In this document: positions 50,474-58,017 of the stretch, piece by piece | How positions within the stretch are numbered: position 1 is the first letter of the stretch | Layout of the letters: each line of letters begins with the position of its first letter | Origin: Desulfovibrio sp. Fe33 | GTDB lineage: Bacteria; Desulfobacterota; Desulfovibrionia; Desulfovibrionales; Desulfovibrionaceae | Assembly: GCF_028532725.1 (NCBI RefSeq) | Contig: NZ_JAQKGU010000005.1 | Span: forward strand, 124,001-188,000 | DNA: 64,000 bases | Reading direction: 5' to 3' | Notes under the pieces: generated by a model | The model's database searches: none | The model's input: only the letters and a program-made list of their open reading frames with translations | Told to the model about the DNA's origin: nothing | Position numbers and translations under genes: made by a program

Positions 50474-52066
50474 ATGCCTCCGTTCGTCGCCGAATACTGG
50501 TCCAAAGCACAGGGTCTCTGGGCAGACCGCACCGCGTCCCAACGTATCCTCATCGGTGGATTGGCCGCCGCAGTGATCGTTTCCTTCGCGCTGATGATCT
50601 ACTGGATGAACAAGCCCGACTACAGGGTCCTGATGACAAACCTCTACCCCGAGGACGCATCCAGGATCGTGGCCCTGCTCCAGGGCCAGAAGGAAAGCTA
50701 CAAGCTCGAGGACAACGGCCGGACCATCAAGGTCCCGGCGGACAGGGTGTACGAGCTCAGGCTCAAGGTGGCGGGAGAAGGCAACCTGCACGGCCAGGGC
50801 ATCGGCTTTGAAATTTTCGACGAAGTGCAGATCGGCCAGACCGACTTCGTGCAGCACGTCAACTACCAGCGCGCCCTGCAAGGCGAGCTGGCCCGCACCA
50901 TCACGGAATTTCCCCTCGTCGACAAAGCCCGTGTCCACCTGGTCATCCCGCAGAAGTCCCTGTTCATCGAGGACCAGATAGCGCCGTCGGCGTCCATCGT
51001 CCTGCAACTCAAGGGCGACGGCAAGCTTGAGCCCGACGAGGTCAAGGGCGTCGTCAATCTGGTGTCCATGGCCGTGGAAGGCCTTGAGCCCAAGAACATC
51101 ACGGTCACGGACATGAAGGGGCACCCCCTGTACACCCCGGAGGACGAGACCTCCGGCCTGGCCATGTCCAACGCCCAACTCCTCTACAAGGCGGATGTGG
51201 AAGGCAAGCTGCAACGCCGCATTCTCGAACTCCTCGGCCCCGCCGTCGGCCCGGACAAGGTCATCGCCCGCGTCAACGCCGACCTCGATTTCAGCCAGCG
51301 CACCGTGCGCAAGGAGACCTACGACCCGGACGGCTCCGTGGTCCGCTCCGAAACCCGCAATGAAGAGACCACGCAAGGCGCTGCCTCGCTGGCCGGGGGC
51401 GAGCCCGACGTCAATTTCCGGGGCGACGGCTTCACCGGAACCCAGACCACACAGGATTCCACACGCGAGTCCAGGACCACCAACTTCGAGATAAACCGGC
51501 AGGAAGAAAATATTATTACCCCCGTCGGGGAATTGAAACGCCTGACCGTTGCGGTTATCGTTGACGGGACGTGGGAGACGGGCGCCGACGGCAATGCGGT
51601 CTACGCGCCCCGATCCGCCGAGGAAATCAACCGTATCCGCACCTTGATAGAAAACGCGGTGGGCTTCGACTCGCAGCGCGGCGACACCATCGAGGTGAGC
51701 AACATCTCCTTCGGCGAACCGCAGTTGGCCGACGGCGACTCCCTCATGCGGACCATGCTGGAATACGCCCAGCGGCTGGGCAAGCCGTTCCTCAACGGCC
51801 TGCTGATCTTCCTCTTCCTCATCCTGGTCGTCCGGCCGGTGGTCATGGCCCTGATCCGGCCCAGGATCGCCGAACAGGAGATCGAGGAGATGGCGGGGCT
51901 GCCCGGCACCGAACGGTTGGCCCTCGAAGAGGAAGAAATGGACGAGGAAGCCCTGGATACGTCCAGGCGGCTCGAAAACGCCAAGAATCACGCGATTCAA
52001 CTGTCCGACGAAAATATCGATCAGGCGGTCCACCTGCTCAAGACCTGGCTCACCCAGGAGGCATAA
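50474..52066 (+). CDS. fliF: Flagellar MS-ring protein FliF
   Basis: 530 residues. Membrane helices lie near residues 20-40 (ILIGGLAAAVIVSFALMIYW) and 440-460 (FLNGLLIFLFLILVVRPVVM). Between them are ring-building motifs: YRVLMTNLYPEDASRIVALL, FEIFDEVQIGQTDFVQHVNY, RALQGELARTITEF and VHLVIPQKSLFIEDQIAPSA. The C-terminal cytoplasmic tail, which FliG binds, is acidic (LEEEEMDEEALDTSRRLENA). It forms the MS ring, the base of motor assembly. GGAG precedes the ATG. Confidence 0.96.
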   Translation: MPPFVAEYWSKAQGLWADRTASQRILIGGLAAAVIVSFALMIYWMNKPDYRVLMTNLYPEDASRIVALLQGQKESYKLEDNGRTIKVPADRVYELRLKVAGEGNLHGQGIGFEIFDEVQIGQTDFVQHVNYQRALQGELARTITEFPLVDKARVHLVIPQKSLFIEDQIAPSASIVLQLKGDGKLEPDEVKGVVNLVSMAVEGLEPKNITVTDMKGHPLYTPEDETSGLAMSNAQLLYKADVEGKLQRRILELLGPAVGPDKVIARVNADLDFSQRTVRKETYDPDGSVVRSETRNEETTQGAASLAGGEPDVNFRGDGFTGTQTTQDSTRESRTTNFEINRQEENIITPVGELKRLTVAVIVDGTWETGADGNAVYAPRSAEEINRIRTLIENAVGFDSQRGDTIEVSNISFGEPQLADGDSLMRTMLEYAQRLGKPFLNGLLIFLFLILVVRPVVMALIRPRIAEQEIEEMAGLPGTERLALEEEEMDEEALDTSRRLENAKNHAIQLSDENIDQAVHLLKTWLTQEA

Positions 52067-52069
52067 GAC

Positions 52070-53068
52070 ATGGCAGATTTTAGCGGCCCCCAGAAAACGG
52101 CCATCGTGCTCCTCGCCCTGGGCGAGAAGTTCACGGCGGAGGTGTTCAAGCGCATGGAGCGCAACGAAATCGCCGCCGTGTCCAAGGCCATGCTCGAAAC
52201 CGACTCCATTCCCAAGGAGGAGGTGCTGGAAGTCCTCAAGGAATACAACGAGGCCCTGGCATACGGCGCGGAACTTCTGGTGGGCGGCCCGGAACAGGTC
52301 AAGCGTCTGCTGACCCAGTCCCTGGACTCGGAAACGGCCAAGTACATCATGGACTCCCTGGACCTGGACACCGGCCCCACGCCGTTCCAGGAACTGGAGA
52401 ACGTCAGCCCGCGCATCCTGGCGCAGATTCTCCGCAACGAGCATCCCCAGACCCTGGCCCTTATCCTGGGGCATCTGCACCCGGACCAGGCCGCCGAGCT
52501 CATCCAGAACCTTCCCGCGGGCGTCCGCGCCGAAGTGCTCATGCGCCTCGCCAAGCTCGAAGCCGTGGCCGAGGAAATGCTCATGGAAGTGGACAAGGTC
52601 CTGCAAAGCCAGCTCATCGCCATGGGCGGCAAGGAAGGCAAGAAGGTCGGCGGCGTCAATTCCGTGGCGGAGATTCTCAACGCCGTGGACCGCAACACCG
52701 AGGAAGAGGTCCTGTCCGAGATCGAGGAGGAGTCCACCCAGATGGCCGAAGACATCCGCAACCTCATGTTCGTGTTCGAGGACGTCAAGAGCATCGACGA
52801 CATCGCCATCCGCGAACTGCTCAAGGAGGTTTCCAACGAGGACCTCACCGTCGCGCTCAAGGGAGCCAGCGAGGAGCTGCGCGAAAAATTCTTCAAGAAC
52901 CTGTCCGAGCGCGCTTCGGCCATGATAAAGGAAGACCTGGAAATCATGCCGCCCAAGAAGCTCAGCGAGGTGGAGGCCGCGCAACAGGCCATCGTCAAGA
53001 CCGTCCGCCGTCTGGAGGACGAAGGCAAGATCGTCATCAGCCGAGGTGGCAGCGATGTCTTTATCTAA
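52070..53068 (+). CDS. fliG: Flagellar motor switch protein FliG
   Basis: 332 residues. Middle-domain EHPQTLALILGHLHPDQAAE and the C-terminal torque domain: MFVFEDVKSIDDIAIRELLK and LSERASAMIKEDLEIMPPKK carry the charged residues that meet the stator. It couples stator proton or sodium flow to rotation and, with FliM/FliN, switches direction. AGGAGG lies in the last codons of fliF, 3 bases between stop and start. The 3' end overlaps fliH by 14 bases. Confidence 0.96.
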   Translation: MADFSGPQKTAIVLLALGEKFTAEVFKRMERNEIAAVSKAMLETDSIPKEEVLEVLKEYNEALAYGAELLVGGPEQVKRLLTQSLDSETAKYIMDSLDLDTGPTPFQELENVSPRILAQILRNEHPQTLALILGHLHPDQAAELIQNLPAGVRAEVLMRLAKLEAVAEEMLMEVDKVLQSQLIAMGGKEGKKVGGVNSVAEILNAVDRNTEEEVLSEIEEESTQMAEDIRNLMFVFEDVKSIDDIAIRELLKEVSNEDLTVALKGASEELREKFFKNLSERASAMIKEDLEIMPPKKLSEVEAAQQAIVKTVRRLEDEGKIVISRGGSDVFI

Positions 53069-53804
53069 GCACCAGGCGCATCGCCCCCGCATGACGGGCA
53101 AGGTCGTGGTCGGCATGAACACGCCCGGCCCGGACGAAATGACCATCCAGGAGCTGGAGGGCAAACGCCAGCTCGTGTGGGACGAGTCCACCAACGAGGA
53201 ATATCTGGCCCGGGTACGTGAGAAGGCCCGTGACGCGGCCAAAGAAATCAAGATGCTGGCGGAGCTTGAGGCCGAAGCGTTGCGCGCCACGGCCCGGCAC
53301 GAAGGATTTGCGGCGGGCATGGCCGAAGCCCAGGAATTCGTGGACCAGCACATCAGGGACATCTCGGCCAAGGCCGAGGCCCTGTTCGCCCAGCTCGGAG
53401 CCCAGGGCGGCAACATCTACGAGGCCCGGCGAAAGGACGTCACCCGGCTTATCAGGCTGGCGCTGCGCAAAACCCTCAAGGTCGAGTTGGACGAGAAACG
53501 GTCCGAGGCCCTTCAGGCACTCATGACCCAAGCCCTGGAACGCATTGAGTCCCAGCGCCGCATCGAAATCCGCTGCAACCCGGAGGAGGCAGCAGAGCTT
53601 GACGAGTTCGTCAAGACCATCCAGGACCGCAATCCCTCCCTTCAATACTGGACCGTCAAGGGCGACCCCTCCATCGAGATGGGCGGCGTGGTCATCGAGG
53701 CCGACGAAGGCAAGGTGGACAACACCGTGGACACCCGCTGGAAGAGCGTGGAACCCCTCTTCGACCAGTTGGCCGAGCAGATTACATCCGGAAACGGGGA
53801 ATAG
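53055..53804 (+). CDS. fliH: Flagellar assembly protein FliH
   Basis: 249 residues. Long charged helices (YLARVREKARDAAKEIKMLA, FAAGMAEAQEFVDQHIRDIS) precede a globular C-terminus (IRLALRKTLKVELDEKRSEA, RIEIRCNPEEAAELDEF, DPSIEMGGVVIEADEGKVDN). FliH holds the FliI ATPase at the export gate. The N-terminal part is more variable, as usual. The ATG at 53055 lies in the end of fliG; GAGG precedes it. Confidence 0.9.
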   Translation: MSLSKHQAHRPRMTGKVVVGMNTPGPDEMTIQELEGKRQLVWDESTNEEYLARVREKARDAAKEIKMLAELEAEALRATARHEGFAAGMAEAQEFVDQHIRDISAKAEALFAQLGAQGGNIYEARRKDVTRLIRLALRKTLKVELDEKRSEALQALMTQALERIESQRRIEIRCNPEEAAELDEFVKTIQDRNPSLQYWTVKGDPSIEMGGVVIEADEGKVDNTVDTRWKSVEPLFDQLAEQITSGNGE

Positions 53805-53806
53805 CC

Positions 53807-55228
53807 ATGGACGCGGACTCGAAGCTCGCCCTTCTCGAAGAGCTCGATCCCTGCCAGACCTTCGGCAAGGTCACCAAGGTGGTCGGCCTCATCGCGGAAG
53901 GACGGGGCATCAAGGCCCCCCTCGGCTCGGTCTGTTATCTCCTGCCGTCCGGGCACGATCCCATCCCGGCCGAAGTGGTCGGATTCCGCGACGGCGCGTG
54001 CCTGTTCATGCCCTACTCGGACATGCGCGGCATCGGTCCCGGCTCCCTGATCCAGAACGCGGCCACCCCGCCGCACATCCCCGTGGGCAAGGCCATGCTC
54101 GGCCGCGCCGTGGACGCCTTCGGGCAGCCGCTCGACGGCAAAGGGCCGTTTCACGCCGAGGCGTTCGCCCCTCTGCACCGCGAGCCGCCCAACCCCCTGG
54201 AACGCCCGCGCATCGACAAGCCCCTCGACGTGGGCATCCGCTCGGTGAACGCACTTTTGACGCTCGGCAAGGGGCAGCGCGTCGGCATCATGGCCGGTTC
54301 CGGCGTGGGCAAATCCACGACCATGGGCATGATGGCCCGGTACACCAAGGCGGACATCAACGTCATAGCCCTGGTCGGTGAGCGCGGCCGCGAGGTGGTG
54401 GAATTCATTGAGCGCGACCTCGGCCCCGAGGGCATGGCCCGCAGCGTGCTCGTGGTGGCCACCTCGGACAAGAGCCCGCTCATCCGAATGCGAGCGGCCT
54501 ACGCCGCAACGGCCATCGCAGAATTTTTCCGGGACCAGGGCAAGGACGTGCTGCTGATGATGGACTCGGTCACGCGTTTCGCCATGGCGGGCCGCGAGGT
54601 CGGCCTGGCCGCGGGCGAACCGCCCACGCGCGGCGGCTACACCCCGTCCGTCTTCGCCCACCTGCCCCAGCTTCTGGAACGCGCGGGCAAGAACCGCAAG
54701 GGGTCCATCACCGGCGTCTACACGGTCCTGGTGGATGGCGACGACTTCACCGAACCCATTGCGGACTCCACCCGTTCCATCCTGGACGGCCACATCGTCC
54801 TGACCCGCGAGCTGGCCGACATGGGCCACTATCCGGCCATCGACGTGCTCAAGTCCATCAGCCGTCTGCGGAGCGACATCACCACCAAGCAGGCGCAGGC
54901 CGACGGGCGCACCCTGTTGCGGCACATGGCCACCTTCAAGCGGGTGGAAGACATGGTCAACATCGGGGCATACCAGAAGGGAGCCAATGCGGAAGTGGAC
55001 AGGGCCATCGCCATGGTCGGTCCCATCAACCGATTCCTGCGTCAGCTCGTCGATGAACAGGAGACTCTGGACGGAGCCTTCAAGGCCATGCACGAGCTGG
55101 TGGCCGACGAGGCGGAGACCGCGCAGCCGACGCCTTCACAGGCCAAGACCAATTCGCGGCAGCAGCTCAAGAAGGTGAACCGCAAAAACGGTCCGGCTCC
55201 CGCCAACATCAAGATGAAAGTCCGCTAA
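53807..55228 (+). CDS. fliI: Flagellum-specific ATPase FliI
   Basis: 473 residues. ATPase of the flagellar type III export system, related to the F1 beta subunit. Walker A AGSGVGKST at about 163-171, Walker B DVLLMMDSVTRFAMAGREVG, then EPPTRGGYTPSVFAHLPQLL and GSITGVYTVLVDGDD. Starts 2 bases after fliH. Last gene of the operon; its stop overlaps the convergent asmA stop by 4 bases, with no terminator between. Confidence 0.96.
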   Translation: MDADSKLALLEELDPCQTFGKVTKVVGLIAEGRGIKAPLGSVCYLLPSGHDPIPAEVVGFRDGACLFMPYSDMRGIGPGSLIQNAATPPHIPVGKAMLGRAVDAFGQPLDGKGPFHAEAFAPLHREPPNPLERPRIDKPLDVGIRSVNALLTLGKGQRVGIMAGSGVGKSTTMGMMARYTKADINVIALVGERGREVVEFIERDLGPEGMARSVLVVATSDKSPLIRMRAAYAATAIAEFFRDQGKDVLLMMDSVTRFAMAGREVGLAAGEPPTRGGYTPSVFAHLPQLLERAGKNRKGSITGVYTVLVDGDDFTEPIADSTRSILDGHIVLTRELADMGHYPAIDVLKSISRLRSDITTKQAQADGRTLLRHMATFKRVEDMVNIGAYQKGANAEVDRAIAMVGPINRFLRQLVDEQETLDGAFKAMHELVADEAETAQPTPSQAKTNSRQQLKKVNRKNGPAPANIKMKVR

Positions 55229-57372
55229 AATATCCCGAGGAATTTCTTCCGCTCCGGCGCGCCGGACTCGGGTTCGTCCTCGCAGCACGACTTGTCCAGG
55301 GCGGAGCCTACGCCCTTGACCACATTCTTCATCCCGCCGAAAACCGTGCCCACGGTGTCGATCACCACCCCGCCGAGGGATTTCACGTACTCTGAGACAG
55401 AAACCCAATACCGGGGCTTGTCGATGGTCCCGGTCACGCGGATGGGAACCATGACGCCGACAAGTTCATGGGACGACTTGCCGCCCTGCCCCGAAGCCGT
55501 GGGAACGAGCTTGGCCTTGACGATGTAATCGATCTGCCGCGTGACCAGGGAGAGAGCCCCGTGCCCGTCGGCGCGAAGCCCGGGAGCCTTGACCTCAAGA
55601 TCGCTGTTGGAGATCACGCCATCGGCGACGGTGCCGGTGCCGGTGATGGAGCCGAATTTGGTGGAGTCGGTCTGCTCAGCCTCCACCGTCCCCTTCCCGT
55701 CCTTGTCCGACGCGGTGGTCCGGGCCATGCGCACAAGGTCAACGCCGGGGAATACGCCATCGGCCAGACTGAAGGAAAGCTTGCCGCCCAGGGTGGAGAG
55801 CAGATCACGCATCCGCTCGCCCTGCGCCTTCAAACTCGACGTAAAATCCGCAACACCGGCATAATCGGCCTTGCCGGTCAGGTCCTCGGACACTCCGGCC
55901 ACGTCAAGCCGCTCCACATGCAGGTCGGACGCGACCACCGGCGTTCCCTTGCCCGCGTCCGCCGAAAAAGAAAGCTTGATATTTCCGCCATAAGCCGAGG
56001 CCGAAAGGGGATCAATGGTCAGCACCCCGTTCTTGCCCTTGGCCGTCACCGACACATCGCTGTAATTCATTCCGCCGACCTTGAGCCGGGCAGCCTTGGC
56101 GTCCATATCGAAATCCAGCCGCCGCAGGATTTCCGCGGGCAGGATCATGTCGTCCAACAGACCGGACTTGGCCCGCTCCTGGGACACGGCCCCCTTTTCC
56201 GCGTGGTCCGGGGGCAAATAGCGGTCCAGATCAAGGTCTCCCGCATCCACGTGCGCCACCCAGCGGGGCCACTTGCCGCCTCGCGTCACCTCCCCGCTTC
56301 CCACTATGCGGGTCCCGTCCACCGAAAGCTCCACGTCCTCCAGCCTCAGCCGTCCGGTCTCGAAATCCACCCGCCCCGTCCCGCCCACCTTGGTCAGGGC
56401 CTCGGGATCGGCCGTATTCGGCGTGTTGGCCCCCAGAGCGGTCATCAAGGTCCGCAGGTTCGTCGGCTTCAACGTGAGGTTGGCGGTAAGCGCCGACAAC
56501 GTATCCGTAATCCCCCTGATGGTGCCGTCGGCAAGCAGGGTCGCCCCGTAGGCCGAGCATTCGAGACCCGTCACCTGGGCGGTCTCCTTGTTGAAATCGA
56601 GGGCCAGGAATTGAAAGGACAAGGTGCCGTCCACGCTCCCGCCGGGTATGGAGCCGCCTACGGCCTTGACCGCCACGCGCATGTCCATGTGGCCGTATTC
56701 GCGATAGGCAAGATCAAAGGAGGATTGTCCTTCAAGACTCAAGGTTCCCTTGGCGTCGGGATTCCGGCAGTCAAAGCCGACGTTCACCTTCACGGGAAAA
56801 AGGCCGCCCCTGCTGACGCGCCCGGTAGTCACGTCCATGCCTCGCAGGACGAACCAAGTGCCCGCCTTCCGATCATCCCAGGTCAGGCCGCCTCCGGTTA
56901 TGCTCACGCCCGCCACATCCAGATCGAAGGTATCTTTGCCGCCTCCCCGCCCGGAGTCGGCCTGTTTGCGGCCCACCAGATCGTCCCAGTTGGCCCGGCC
57001 CTGCTCGTCTCGGCCGAGGTTCAGGACCGGCCTGTCGAGCACGAGCTGGCCGAAACGGATCTTTCCCATAAACAGGGGCAGGATACGCACGGTCACGCGA
57101 GCCGAACTCACCGAAGCCATGGGCTCGGGGCCGAACCCTTCGGCATTGCTCAGGGAAAGCCCACCCAAGGCAACGCCCAGGCCGGGAAAAAACGTCAGGC
57201 TGATGTCGCCTTCAAACGTCAGGGCTCGGCCGGTCTCCTTGAGCACGGCCTGGCTGATGCGTTCCTTGTAGTTGTTGGGATCAAAGACAGCTACGAAAAC
57301 CAGGGCGGAAACAACGAACAACGCCAGGCAGACGCCCAGACCGATCAGTCCGAATTTCAAAAAGTTGCCCAT
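55225..57372 (-). CDS. AsmA-family protein
   Basis: 715 residues. One N-terminal membrane helix (LIGLGVCLALFVVSALVFVA), then a large periplasmic beta-rich body. The AsmA N-terminal region (VFDPNNYKERISQAVLKETG, ALTFEGDISLTFFPGLGVAL) and the C-terminal conserved region (ADFTSSLKAQGERMRDLLST, LGGKLSFSLADGVFPGVDL, RQIDYIVKAKLVP) are both present. Family members are thought to move phospholipids between membranes. Downstream of the merR-type gene on the same strand, convergent with fliI. Confidence 0.88.
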   Translation of the reverse strand: MGNFLKFGLIGLGVCLALFVVSALVFVAVFDPNNYKERISQAVLKETGRALTFEGDISLTFFPGLGVALGGLSLSNAEGFGPEPMASVSSARVTVRILPLFMGKIRFGQLVLDRPVLNLGRDEQGRANWDDLVGRKQADSGRGGGKDTFDLDVAGVSITGGGLTWDDRKAGTWFVLRGMDVTTGRVSRGGLFPVKVNVGFDCRNPDAKGTLSLEGQSSFDLAYREYGHMDMRVAVKAVGGSIPGGSVDGTLSFQFLALDFNKETAQVTGLECSAYGATLLADGTIRGITDTLSALTANLTLKPTNLRTLMTALGANTPNTADPEALTKVGGTGRVDFETGRLRLEDVELSVDGTRIVGSGEVTRGGKWPRWVAHVDAGDLDLDRYLPPDHAEKGAVSQERAKSGLLDDMILPAEILRRLDFDMDAKAARLKVGGMNYSDVSVTAKGKNGVLTIDPLSASAYGGNIKLSFSADAGKGTPVVASDLHVERLDVAGVSEDLTGKADYAGVADFTSSLKAQGERMRDLLSTLGGKLSFSLADGVFPGVDLVRMARTTASDKDGKGTVEAEQTDSTKFGSITGTGTVADGVISNSDLEVKAPGLRADGHGALSLVTRQIDYIVKAKLVPTASGQGGKSSHELVGVMVPIRVTGTIDKPRYWVSVSEYVKSLGGVVIDTVGTVFGGMKNVVKGVGSALDKSCCEDEPESGAPERKKFLGIF

Positions 57373-57403
57373 GGTCCGCCCCCTTGCGGGAAGGCCCCGC
57401 AGC

Positions 57404-57712
57404 CTAGCGTCTCAGAAGATTCCGGATGGCCAGCAGTTCGTCGCGCACCTCGGCCAGAATATGGGCCTGTTCGCGGCTGCGCAGTTTTTTCTTGGCCCCG
57501 TCGATGGTCAGCCCCTCGTCGTAGAGAAGCCTTTTTATCTCGCGAATGATTTCCAGGTGCTCCTCGGTGTACAGCCGTTGGCCGCTCTCGGTCCGAATGG
57601 GATCGATCTCATCGAACTCCCCTTCCCAAAAGCGGAGTACGTAGGTCTTGACCCCTATCTCCTTGGCGGCCTGCCCGATCTTGTACCGCTTGAAGTCCCG
57701 CAAATCTTCCAT
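57404..57712 (-). CDS. MerR-family transcription regulator
   Basis: 102 residues. Winged helix YKIGQAAKEIGVKTYVLRFW, then the wing EGEFDEIDPIRTESGQRLYT and the dimerisation helix (IREIKRLLYDEGLTIDGAKK). No effector domain or metal cysteines follow, so its inducer is unknown. A MerR-type gene behind pheT is common in Proteobacteria. No Shine-Dalgarno is visible; a promoter ends 6 bases before the ATG (57719-57747), which would make the mRNA leaderless. Confidence 0.88.
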   Translation of the reverse strand: MEDLRDFKRYKIGQAAKEIGVKTYVLRFWEGEFDEIDPIRTESGQRLYTEEHLEIIREIKRLLYDEGLTIDGAKKKLRSREQAHILAEVRDELLAIRNLLRR

Positions 57713-57718
57713 TTGTTA

Positions 57719-57747
57719 TTTCTAGCAAATACCCACGCCGCATTCAA
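57719..57747 (-). promoter_or_regulatory. Candidate promoter giving a leaderless merR-type mRNA
   Basis: On the minus strand TTGAAT (57747-57742), 17-base spacer, TAGAAA (57724-57719). The predicted start falls on or next to the A of the ATG (57712), and no ribosome-binding site is seen. Confidence 0.4.
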
Positions 57748-57857
57748 CAGTGTTCCGAAGAAGATGCCGCTCTCCTTTTTCCCGTTTTTTTATCCCCGCC
57801 TCCGCGGCAGGATACCGCGAAACCGAGGAAAGCCCGCGCCGAAGGCGCATACAGGGG

Positions 57858-57902
57858 ATGCAAGGGTGCGGGCCCTTGCCCGCCGTAGACGAAATCACCC
57901 TA
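57858..57902. repeat. Hairpin module of the family seen at 25788-25860
   Basis: GCAAGGG (57860-57866) and CCCTTGC (57873-57879) form a stem followed by CGCCGTAGACGAAATCACCC, close to the sequence next to the 153-bp array. It lies between pheT and the merR-type gene. Confidence 0.6.
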
Positions 57903-57964
57903 CCATTGTCGCAAAGCGGCTTTCAACGCCCGATTATTCAACGAGTGAAAGGGACAGGCCCACG

Positions 57965-57998
57965 AAAAAAGGCCCCGCTCCCGAGGGAGCAGGGCCTT
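57965..57998 (-). terminator. Terminator of the thrS-pheT operon
   Basis: AAGGCCC and GGGCCTT with inner GCTCCC/GGGAGC. On the minus strand it is followed by TTTTTT. It begins 20 bases after the pheT stop, so the merR-type gene needs its own promoter. Confidence 0.85.
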
Positions 57999-58017
57999 CA
58001 ACAGCATATTCGTTGTC

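Noticed and set aside
50402-53416. A 1004-residue open frame on the minus strand
   Set aside because: Antisense of fliF-fliG-fliH, which are unmistakable on the plus strand; low-complexity antisense composition.
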